This document shows positions 24,620 to 30,455 of a stretch of DNA of 37,437 nt, piece by piece. Made by a program: the position numbers and the translations under genes. The stretch comes from an uncultured Collinsella sp. (GTDB taxonomy: Bacteria > Actinomycetota > Coriobacteriia > Coriobacteriales > Coriobacteriaceae). Below the pieces are notes generated by a model. The model had not been told where the DNA came from, ran no database searches, and saw nothing but the letters and a program-made list of their open reading frames with translations. The stretch is taken from positions 1 through 37,437 of the forward strand of contig UQUX01000004.1 of assembly GCA_900544425.1 (NCBI GenBank), read 5' to 3'. How positions within the stretch are numbered: position 1 is the first letter of the stretch; every line of letters starts with the position of its first letter.

Positions 24620-24634
24620 GGTTAAACGATTAAT
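24620..24634 (+). promoter_or_regulatory. LacI-type operator O1 before the epimerase gene
   Basis: GGTTAAACGATTAAT, whose core TTAAACGATTAA is a near-palindrome centred on CG, the classical shape of LacI-family operators. An identical 15-mer lies 34 bases downstream. Elsewhere in the 24450-24710 gap are the palindromes TACGGAATCCGTA (24540) and ACAACGTTGT (24579) and a CCGTGC/GCACGG hairpin just after the DeoR gene. Confidence 0.7.
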
Positions 24635-24653
24635 CAGCCAGACTTTAGATACA

Positions 24654-24668
24654 GGTTAAACGATTAAT
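24654..24668 (+). promoter_or_regulatory. LacI-type operator O2 before the epimerase gene
   Basis: Exact second copy of GGTTAAACGATTAAT, 43 bases before the epimerase start codon. TTTAGATA between the two copies could be a -10 box, which would put repressor sites on both sides of it. Confidence 0.7.
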
Positions 24669-24710
24669 TATCAACGAGTAGATAACCAATGAGCAGATAA
24701 GGAGTTCACC

Positions 24711-25364
24711 ATGTTGCTCTGCCCCAGCCTCATGTGCGCCGACTACGGCAACCTGCGTGCGACCGTCGAGGAGCTCGACGCCGCCGGCATTGATATCTTC
24801 CATTGCGACGTGATGGACGGCAGTTTCGTTCCCAACTTCGCCATGGGCCTCGAGGACATTAAGGCCGTGCGTGCTGCTACTAACAAGCTCGTCGACGTGC
24901 ACCTTATGGTCGAGAACCCCGCCAGCAAGGTGGAGCTTTTTGCCGCCGCGGGCGCGGACATCATCTACATCCACCCGGAGTCCGAGCGCTACGTGGTCAA
25001 GACCCTCGCCGCGATCAAGTCTCTTGGCAAGAGCGCCGGTATTGCCGTGAACCCCGACACCTCGATTTCCGAGGTTGAGGAGATGCTGAACCTCTGCGAC
25101 TACGTGATGGTCATGACGGTGAATCCGGGTTTTGCCGGCCAGAGCTTTATCGAGTTCACGAACGACAAGGTACGTCGCCTTGCCGCTCTTAAGGAACGTT
25201 TCGGCTTTGAGCTCATGATCGACGGCGCCTGCTCGCCCGAGCGCGTGCGTGACCTGTCCGCTATCGGCGCGGACGGCTTCATCTTGGGTACCAGTGCGCT
25301 GTTTGGCAAGGACGCCGGTTACGAGGAGTGCCTGCGCCGTCTGCGCGCCGGCGAGGTGTATTAG
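24711..25364 (+). CDS. Ribulose-phosphate / allulose-6-phosphate 3-epimerase
   Basis: A 217-residue TIM-barrel enzyme of the Rpe family that inverts carbon 3 of a ketose phosphate. Motifs: CPSLMCADY at the N-terminus, HCDVMDGSFVPN (metal-binding His/Asp) near residues 33-45, VDVHLMVENP near 62-71, VMVMTVNPGFAGQSF near 135-150, and the phosphate-binding end IDGACSP...GADGFILGTSALF. The CPSLMC start resembles AlsE (allulose-6-phosphate epimerase), whereas Rpe proteins usually read PSILSAD. With an RpiB-type isomerase next and a PTS permease nearby, conversion of allulose 6-phosphate to fructose 6-phosphate is a good guess; general Rpe activity is the alternative. AAGGAG precedes the start. Confidence 0.87.
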   Translation: MLLCPSLMCADYGNLRATVEELDAAGIDIFHCDVMDGSFVPNFAMGLEDIKAVRAATNKLVDVHLMVENPASKVELFAAAGADIIYIHPESERYVVKTLAAIKSLGKSAGIAVNPDTSISEVEEMLNLCDYVMVMTVNPGFAGQSFIEFTNDKVRRLAALKERFGFELMIDGACSPERVRDLSAIGADGFILGTSALFGKDAGYEECLRRLRAGEVY

Positions 25365-25433
25365 ACGCGAAAAGGCAAATTAGGACGTAATAAGCGCGCG
25401 ACACGCGCGAGCGGATTTGGAAAGGGGTCTCTT

Positions 25434-25910
25434 ATGAAGATCGGTATTGGAAACGACCACGTTGCGGTTGAGTACAAGGAAGCCATTGCGGCTTATATCC
25501 AGGAGAAGTACGGCTATGAGGTCGTGAACTTCGGCACGGACAGCACCGAGCGCTTTGACTATCCCATCGCGGGTGAGGCCGTGGCGAACGCGGTCGTGGC
25601 CGGGGAAGTCGATCGCGGTATCGTGATCTGCGGCACGGGAGTGGGCATTTCGCTTGCCGCGAACAAGGTGCGCGGTATCCGTTGCTGCACCTGCTCTGAG
25701 CCGTATTCCGCTCGCTTGTCACGCGAGCACAACAACACCAACATGCTCGCATTTGGTGCTCGCGTGGTAGGCATCGAGCTGGCCAAGATGATCGTCGACG
25801 CCTGGCTCACCGGCGAGTTCGAGGGCGGCCGTCACCAGCGCCGCATCGATATGATTCGCCAGATCGAGGCTCGTCAGCTCGTGCGTGCGGAGGAGGCACG
25901 CGGCTGGTAG
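25434..25910 (+). CDS. RpiB/LacAB-family sugar-phosphate isomerase
   Basis: A 158-residue aldose-ketose isomerase of the ribose-5-phosphate isomerase B family. Features: the N-terminal GIGNDHVAVEYK, YGYEVVNFGTDS, FDYPIAGEAVANAV, the active-site cysteine in VICGTGVGIS, and EHNNTNMLAFGARVVG, which carries the phosphate/ring-binding residues. Length is slightly above the usual 145-150. RpiB proteins also act as D-allose-6-phosphate isomerase (E. coli AlsB), so together with the epimerase it could make fructose 6-phosphate from allose 6-phosphate. GAAAGGGG precedes the start. It is the second gene of the LacI-operator-controlled pair. Confidence 0.92.
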   Translation: MKIGIGNDHVAVEYKEAIAAYIQEKYGYEVVNFGTDSTERFDYPIAGEAVANAVVAGEVDRGIVICGTGVGISLAANKVRGIRCCTCSEPYSARLSREHNNTNMLAFGARVVGIELAKMIVDAWLTGEFEGGRHQRRIDMIRQIEARQLVRAEEARGW

Positions 25911-25913
25911 TGG

Positions 25914-25947
25914 AAAAGCCCGTCACCCGTGTGGTGGCGGGCTTTTT
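25914..25947 (+). terminator. Terminator of the epimerase/isomerase operon
   Basis: AAGCCCGTCACC and GGTGGCGGGCTT form a 12-bp stem with one mismatch, followed by a T run. Confidence 0.9.
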
Positions 25948-25982
25948 GCATATCGCGCGTGGGATAGAGCGCATGCGAGAGG

Positions 25983-26125
25983 AAAGCTCGGCTGCTTCGG
26001 ACGGTGTTGGAGGGGGTGCCTGAGAAGACCGAGATCATGCACATCGCCTAACCGTGGTTTCTTCCATTGTCATCCATCCGCTACTCAGCAGGTCGTCCCT
26101 AAACCGTCCGAAACAGCCGAGTTTT
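25983..26125. repeat. Pair of 23-bp inverted repeats 97 bp apart (MITE-like?)
   Basis: A left arm (25983-26005, beginning AAAGCTCGGCTG) and a right arm (26103-26125) match as inverted copies at 21 of 23 positions. The 97 bases between them include the end of a short open stretch (from 25968 to TAA at 26049-26051) reading ARLLRTVLEGVPEKTEI, which looks coding-like but is not identified. The unit of about 143 bp with terminal inverted repeats resembles a miniature mobile element; no target duplication is obvious. Confidence 0.5.
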
Positions 26126-26187
26126 GGAAACCGACTCCCTCGGGGGATAGGCTGAGCATCACGTTGGGACCATTTACCATCCGCGGT

Positions 26188-27198
26188 CTAACTGCTCGCG
26201 CGCTGCACGAGCTTGACAGGGACAAGCGTCTCCATCTCGGGTTTCTCGCCGCGCAGCAGGGCGAGCAGGGCCTGACATCCCTCGTGCGCGAGGCGCTCGG
26301 GGAAGCGGCGAATGGTGCTGATCTGCGGCGTCGGGATCTGCGCGTACACGGAATCGTCGAAACCGATGAGGCGGACGTCCTCGGGTACGCGCTTGCCGGC
26401 CGCAACGAGCGCCCGCAGCGCACCCACGGCAGCGTGGTCGCTATGGGCAAAGATGCCGTCGACGGGGCAACCCGTGGAGAGGAAGTCGGTCACGAGTTCC
26501 TCAGACTCGATGATGCTCGGCTGCTTGCCCGAGACAAACAGCTGGTAGTCGCGGCACAGCGGCATCCCATGCGCGGCAAGCGCCCGCTCGTAGCCCATCT
26601 GACGCTCGTTTCCGGGGTAGTTGGCCGTAAAACTCGAGATGCTCAGGATGTTCTTGCAGCCGCGCTCGATGAGGTGCTCGGTTGCCATGTAGCCGCCGCC
26701 GATGTTGTCGGAACCCACGTGCGGGAAACCGAGGTCGTTTTCGGGCGCGCGGTCGATGCAGACCACGGGAATGCCGTGGGGGACAAATTCGCCGTCGAGC
26801 CTGCGCAGGCCGGAGATGCAGATGATGCCATCGGCTTGTTTGCTCGCAAGCGTGCGGAAGTAATCGCGCTCGCGGGCGGGGTCGTTGGCGCTGTTGCAGA
26901 CAAAGACCGAGTAGTCCTCGGTGGCGAGCTCGCGTTCCACATGCAGGGCGATCTTGGAAAAGAAGTCGTTCGAGATGTCCGGCACGATCATGCCGATGGT
27001 CCGGGACTGGGCCATGCGGAGGCTCTTCGCCGCCATATTCGTGACGTAGTCGTATTCCTCGACGGCGGCTTCAACACGCTCGCGGGTGTCTTCGGAAAAA
27101 CGGCCACTGCCGTTGATGACGTGGGAGACCGTGGCGACGGATACGCCGGCCGCTGCGGCAATCTGGCGCATGGACGAGCGCTTGCCGGGTGTGGGCAT
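26188..27198 (-). CDS. LacI-family repressor of the PTS sugar locus
   Basis: A 336-residue LacI/GalR-type regulator: helix-turn-helix and hinge (MRQIAAAAGVSVATVSHVIN, SEDTRERVEAAVEEYDYVTN, AAKSLRMAQSRTIGMIVPDI), then the effector domain with CNSANDPARE, ADGIICISG, IPVVCIDRAP, VGSDNIGGGYMATEHLIERG and VRLIGFDDS. It is transcribed towards the epimerase/isomerase operon. TTAAACG-type operators stand before that operon (24620, 24654) and upstream of its own gene (27414), so it probably represses both and is relieved by the pathway sugar or its phosphate. The start follows AGGAGGCCCC. Confidence 0.93.
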   Translation of the reverse strand: MPTPGKRSSMRQIAAAAGVSVATVSHVINGSGRFSEDTRERVEAAVEEYDYVTNMAAKSLRMAQSRTIGMIVPDISNDFFSKIALHVERELATEDYSVFVCNSANDPARERDYFRTLASKQADGIICISGLRRLDGEFVPHGIPVVCIDRAPENDLGFPHVGSDNIGGGYMATEHLIERGCKNILSISSFTANYPGNERQMGYERALAAHGMPLCRDYQLFVSGKQPSIIESEELVTDFLSTGCPVDGIFAHSDHAAVGALRALVAAGKRVPEDVRLIGFDDSVYAQIPTPQISTIRRFPERLAHEGCQALLALLRGEKPEMETLVPVKLVQRASS

Positions 27199-27313
27199 GG
27201 GGCCTCCTGCTGTTTGCGAGTGGTTAACAGGTTAACTGAGATTGTAGCGCATGCGCGATGCCGCGATGGACTCCATGTGCCCAGCCTATAAACTACGCCG
27301 CTGAACAGGCAAT

Positions 27314-27342
27314 ATTATCCATATGTAGGACCTGAGTAACAA
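27314..27342 (-). promoter_or_regulatory. Candidate promoter of the LacI-family gene
   Basis: On the minus strand TTGTTA (27337-27342) and GATAAT (27314-27319) are 17 bases apart. GGTTAACAGGTTAAC at 27222 lies in the leader and may be an additional binding site. The 27199-27502 interval has no gene. Confidence 0.6.
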
Positions 27343-27413
27343 AACGCCGCCGTTTGCTCGACGGTATGGGACCGCTTGTCGCCAGCGGATATAAGGGCTC
27401 TCAGTCCAATGTG

Positions 27414-27428
27414 GATAAACGTTTAACC
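27414..27428. promoter_or_regulatory. LacI-type operator O3
   Basis: GATAAACGTTTAACC contains the perfect palindrome TAAACGTTTA, the symmetrical form of the two sites in front of the epimerase gene. It lies about 72 bases upstream of the -35 of the LacI gene promoter. Confidence 0.65.
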
Positions 27429-27564
27429 TACAAAGCGTCAAAACATCGGCGCTCAATACGTCAAACACGAACCCTCAACGGGGGAGTGGCGTCGAGAGCG
27501 CTATGGAGGTGTGCAGAGAACGGTTAATAACACTCCGGAGAGCGATCACATAGAAGCAGGGCAG

Positions 27565-27604
27565 GCACCTCAGCGGCATCGGTTCGCTGAGGTGCTTTCT
27601 GGTA
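27565..27604 (+). terminator. Hairpin/attenuator-like element upstream of pyrE
   Basis: GCACCTCAGCG and CGCTGAGGTGC form a perfect 11-bp stem with a nine-base loop followed by TTTCT. It lies 65 bases before the pyrE start codon. A 16-codon ORF (ATG at 27503, TAG at 27551, reading MEVCRERLITLRRAIT) ends just before it, but without a clear ribosome-binding site. Either this is a leader attenuator for pyrE or it ends an unidentified short transcript. Confidence 0.5.
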
Positions 27605-27666
27605 AGCTAAGAACCGGATTCACACGCGCCCGTCCAAGCTGGACGCGCCTATTGGAAGGGAGACCC

Positions 27667-28347
27667 ATGGAGGCTTACAAGCAAGAATTCATCAAGTTCA
27701 TGGTCGAGTCCGACGTGCTTAAGTTTGGCAGCTTTACGCTCAAGAGCGGCCGTCAGTCCCCGTTCTTTATGAACGCCGGCGCCTACGTGACGGGCTATCA
27801 GCTCAAGAAGCTGGGCGAGTATTACGCCCAGGCCATCCACGATAACTTTGGCGACGACTTTGACGTGCTGTTTGGGCCGGCCTACAAGGGCATTCCCCTG
27901 GCCGTCGTGACCGCGATTGCCTACCACGAGCTGTACGGCAAGGAGGTCAAGTACTGCTGCGACCGCAAGGAGGCCAAGGACCACGGTGCCGATAAGGGCA
28001 ACCTGCTGGGTTATGAGCCCAAGGACGGCGACCGTGTGGTCATGGTCGAGGACGTCACCACCAGCGGCAAGTCCATCGACGAGACCTATCCTAAGGTCAA
28101 GGCTGCTGCCGATGTCGAGATCAAGGGCCTGATCGTGTCCCTCAACCGCATGGAGGTCGGCAAGGGCGGTGTGACCACCGCTCAGAAGGAGATCGAGGCA
28201 AAGTACGGTTTCCCCGTCGCGAGCATCGTTTCCATGGCCGAGGTCGTCGAGACCCTCTACAACCACGAGATCGACGGCAAGGTCGTCATCGATGACGAGC
28301 TCAAGACCGCCATCGACGCCTACTACGAGCAGTACGGAGCACGTTAG
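27667..28347 (+). CDS. pyrE: Orotate phosphoribosyltransferase
   Basis: A 226-residue enzyme of pyrimidine synthesis that joins orotate to PRPP to give orotidine 5'-phosphate. Motifs: FTLKSGRQSPFFMNAG near residues 23-38, FGPAYKGIPLA near 70, YCCDRKEAKDHG near 97-108 with the mobile-loop lysines, and the PRPP-binding VVMVEDVTTSGKS near 128-140. The start after GGAAGGGAGACCC gives the family length; the open frame extends upstream but into the leader hairpin. It stands alone, without other pyr genes. A structured repeat element begins on the last base of its stop codon. Confidence 0.95.
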   Translation: MEAYKQEFIKFMVESDVLKFGSFTLKSGRQSPFFMNAGAYVTGYQLKKLGEYYAQAIHDNFGDDFDVLFGPAYKGIPLAVVTAIAYHELYGKEVKYCCDRKEAKDHGADKGNLLGYEPKDGDRVVMVEDVTTSGKSIDETYPKVKAAADVEIKGLIVSLNRMEVGKGGVTTAQKEIEAKYGFPVASIVSMAEVVETLYNHEIDGKVVIDDELKTAIDAYYEQYGAR

Positions 28348-28570
28348 TTACGGCGTTTTACCAAACGCCGTAACTGCTCGACGCTGCGCGGGCCGCATTT
28401 GGACAATCTGACGTTCAACTTCAAGGGCGCGACCAGAAGGTCAGCGCCCTTTCGTTTCACGTCACCTTGTCTCAAATGCGACCCGCTCACTGTCCGTTCT
28501 CTACTTGCGGCGTCGTCTTGCTCCGAATGCGGCCCGTTCGCTGCCGTTGCCAAGGCATCGGCGTTGCCGG
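28347..28570 (+). repeat. Modular structured element, copy 1
   Basis: Begins at the pyrE stop. Hairpin A: GTTACGGCGTTT, loop TACC, exact complement (28347-28374). Then TGCTCGACGCTGCGCG. Outer stem B: 28388-28406 with 28467-28486. Stem D: TGACGT (28409) with ACGTCA (28459). Central hairpin C: AAGGGCGC, invariant GACCAGAAGGTC, GCGCCCTT (28423-28451). The tail contains a second, slightly different right arm (28525-28535, AATGCGGCCCG) and TTCGCTGCCGTTGCC. Related copies are at 31790 and, inverted, at 37186. The CCCTTTCGTTT after hairpin C may make it a terminator as well. No gene lies between here and the fic stop at 28701. Confidence 0.75.
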
Positions 28571-28590
28571 ACTAGTCATTGGGGACGTTC
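28571..28590 (+). repeat. ACTAGTCATTGGGGACGTTC repeat
   Basis: Exact 20-base copy of the sequence at 17225. As at 31971, it directly follows the tail of the modular element. Confidence 0.75.
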
Positions 28591-28610
28591 ATAAATGACT
28601 ACTCAGGAAT

Positions 28611-28674
28611 GAGCGTGGATAATCTCCCGTTTTTGGCCTGTGTGCAGGCTCAAAGTGGGAGATTATCCACGCTC
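28611..28674. repeat. GTGGATAATCTCCC hairpin repeat, copy 1
   Basis: GAGCGTGGATAATCTCCC and its exact complement form an 18-bp stem around a 28-base loop starting GTTTTTGGC and ending CTCAAAGT. The same hairpin, with the same loop ends, occurs at 30047. The two copies flank the fic gene and its control region. Confidence 0.8.
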
Positions 28675-28700
28675 GCTTTAATTTGCCTGGGTTGCGATGC

Positions 28701-29873
28701 CTATCTAATCGGCTCGGCGTCTTCCCTGAGAATCGAAAGATACTCTTCATACCCGTACTGCCGGTATCTCTGTCTTGACTCGTCGAGCGGACGGAGGATA
28801 CCCAATTCTTCAAATGATTTGACGAGCGAGCTCGCGGTACTCCTGCCGATATCGAGTTGGGCAGCGATGAATGCGGTGTCGACGATGGGGTGCTCTTCAA
28901 GAATGCCCAACAGCCTTTGCCCGTTTGCAGCAGTCCTTCCGAGATTTTCGGTAATGGTTGCTGTGGAACGGTTATGGAGGTCAACAAGGTTTTTTAAAGA
29001 CCCTACCGAGTCCTTCGCACTCTCGAGAAGACTGTTGCAGAAAAACTCTATCCATTCCTCGTAAGTGCCTCTCTCCCTTACGGATGTGAGTTGCCGGTAG
29101 TACTCGCTTCGATTTTTCTTGAACTGGAACGATGGATAGAACAAGCAAGAATGAAGAACGCCATCATTGATGAGCATAAGTGTAATGAGAAGCCTGCCCA
29201 GGCGACCGTTTCCGTCTAGGAATGGATGGGCAGTTTCAAATTGGTAATGGACGAGCGCCGCCCGCACAATCGGATCCATTTCGACTTGAGGCTCATTGAT
29301 AAAGCGTTCGAGGTCCTGGAGCGTGTTACTCAAATCTTCAATGTTTGGAGGGACAAACGATGCGGTTGCAATGGTGCAGCCTGAGGGGCCAATCCAGTTT
29401 TGTGAGGAGCGCAGCTCGCCTGGATTCTTCTCCGTTCCGCGCACTCCGTCCAGCAGGACCGCATGAACTTGCCTAAGAAGTCTCGTGCACAAGGGCATCT
29501 TTTTGAGCAGTTCTACGCCGCGGTCGACAGCACGGACGTAATTCACGACGTCTGCGACATCTTTATGATGGAGTTGTGTTTGCGATGGACTAAGTAGGTC
29601 GTCAAACGTGCACTGGGTTCCCTCAATTTGCGAAGAAAGGAGTGCTTCTTTGCGCACGTACATTGTCAGATACATGTCGGCGTTGGGAACAAAGTAGAGC
29701 ATGCCTTCAAGCTCTCCAAGCTTTCGTGAGCATGCGGAAAGCGTGCGATAGGTTTCCTCGGTGAGGTTTAGCTGCCTCAATGATTGCAAGGGCGTTGGAA
29801 AAAACGAATAGTAAGCCAATTTCCCCGATAGATTATTGCGGAGCGTTCCCTGGCCGTTCTCCTCGATTTGCAT
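28701..29873 (-). CDS. Fic-domain protein with inhibitory helix and winged HTH
   Basis: A 390-residue Fic protein, a family that usually transfers AMP from ATP to hydroxyl side chains of target proteins. The active-site motif HPFLDGNGRLGR is complete (H216, D220, N222, R224, R227). An N-terminal inhibitory motif SSQIEG (S80, E84) marks it as a self-inhibited class II Fic. The last 80 residues (RLLGILEEHPIVDTAFIAAQLDIG...) form a winged helix-turn-helix. The start was moved to the second ATG because GGAGG stands five bases before it; the first ATG (29885) lacks a ribosome-binding site. The upstream region is AT-rich with several palindromes, suggesting self-regulation. The target is unknown. 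Lower GC than its neighbours suggests acquisition by transfer. Confidence 0.92.
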   Translation of the reverse strand: MQIEENGQGTLRNNLSGKLAYYSFFPTPLQSLRQLNLTEETYRTLSACSRKLGELEGMLYFVPNADMYLTMYVRKEALLSSQIEGTQCTFDDLLSPSQTQLHHKDVADVVNYVRAVDRGVELLKKMPLCTRLLRQVHAVLLDGVRGTEKNPGELRSSQNWIGPSGCTIATASFVPPNIEDLSNTLQDLERFINEPQVEMDPIVRAALVHYQFETAHPFLDGNGRLGRLLITLMLINDGVLHSCLFYPSFQFKKNRSEYYRQLTSVRERGTYEEWIEFFCNSLLESAKDSVGSLKNLVDLHNRSTATITENLGRTAANGQRLLGILEEHPIVDTAFIAAQLDIGRSTASSLVKSFEELGILRPLDESRQRYRQYGYEEYLSILREDAEPIR

Positions 29874-29902
29874 CGCGCCCTCCATATCTTTAGTGCCGGA
29901 AA

Positions 29903-29970
29903 CTCGTTATTAGGCTAATCATATCAATTCTAATAACGAGTTTAAGGATTAAATAGTTATTAGAATTGAT
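29903..29970 (-). promoter_or_regulatory. fic promoter with overlapping GTTATTAG operators
   Basis: On the minus strand TTAAAC (29940-29945) and TATGAT (29918-29923) are 16 bases apart. Two perfect inverted repeats overlap this promoter: CTCGTTATTAG with CTAATAACGAG (29903-29939), and ATCAATTCTAATAAC with GTTATTAGAATTGAT (29923-29970). A further CGTTATTA occurs at 29995. The winged HTH of the Fic protein is the obvious candidate to bind here. Confidence 0.6.
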
Positions 29971-30046
29971 GTAAACAATCTAATGATGAGAAGTCGTTAT
30001 TACTTGACCATGGAGCTCGGCTTGGTACAAGGGGGTCATCCAAAAT

Positions 30047-30116
30047 GAACGTGGATAATCTCCCGTTTTTGGCTCGGTGACGGCCTCAAAGTCAAAGTGG
30101 GAGATTATCCACGCTC
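30047..30116. repeat. GTGGATAATCTCCC hairpin repeat, copy 2
   Basis: Same 18-base arms as copy 1, with one mismatch (GAACGTGG on the left, CCACGCTC on the right). The loop again starts GTTTTTGGC and ends CTCAAAGT, with a small internal duplication (TCAAAG twice). Same orientation as copy 1, so the pair are direct repeats about 1.4 kb apart. Confidence 0.8.
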
Positions 30117-30377
30117 GTTAGTTAAGCGTCCGAAAATCCACACTCGCCAAACCTACCAAAAAGGGACGGTTTTATTTTGGCACGTTTCGGTCGGTATCAG
30201 GAAGTGTCAGGGACGGGGCGGCGGCAGGACTCGAGAGCGAAAAGAAGTATCGGGTTTGGTGCGCCCGCTTCTGCCCGTCCCGTGCGCAGACGATACTCGG
30301 CTTATCGACCCGCGATGCAAAGGAGATGCTCGTCCCACGAGCACTACCGGGAAGGGCTCGCGATTCGAGTCCCCACC
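30117..30377. other. Intergenic region with degenerate repeats, no supported gene
   Basis: Contains AAAAAGGGACGGTTTTATTTT and GGGACGGGG repeat-like pieces and a 3' section (GATTCGAGTCCCCACC near 30361-30377) that resembles the T-arm side of a tRNA, but no full cloverleaf can be built. Confidence 0.5.
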
Positions 30378-30406
30378 TTAGCATTTGAACCATTTGGCAC
30401 TATAAT
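30378..30406 (+). promoter_or_regulatory. Candidate promoter of the EIIA gene
   Basis: TTAGCA (30378) and a perfect TATAAT (30401) are 17 bases apart, about 50 bases before the EIIA start. The inverted repeat GCGCA-N6-TGCGC (30419-30434) lies at the expected transcript start. Confidence 0.65.
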
Positions 30407-30455
30407 TACCGTAGGCATGCGCACAACGTTGCGCTTAATCAAGAGGAGAAAACGT

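Noticed and set aside
30310..30390. tRNA-like 3' section (GATTCGAGTCCCCACC) with a possible GCAAAGG/CCTTAGC acceptor match
   Set aside because: The acceptor match is only 6 of 7, the T-arm stem does not pair and no anticodon arm can be formed; at most a decayed tRNA fragment.
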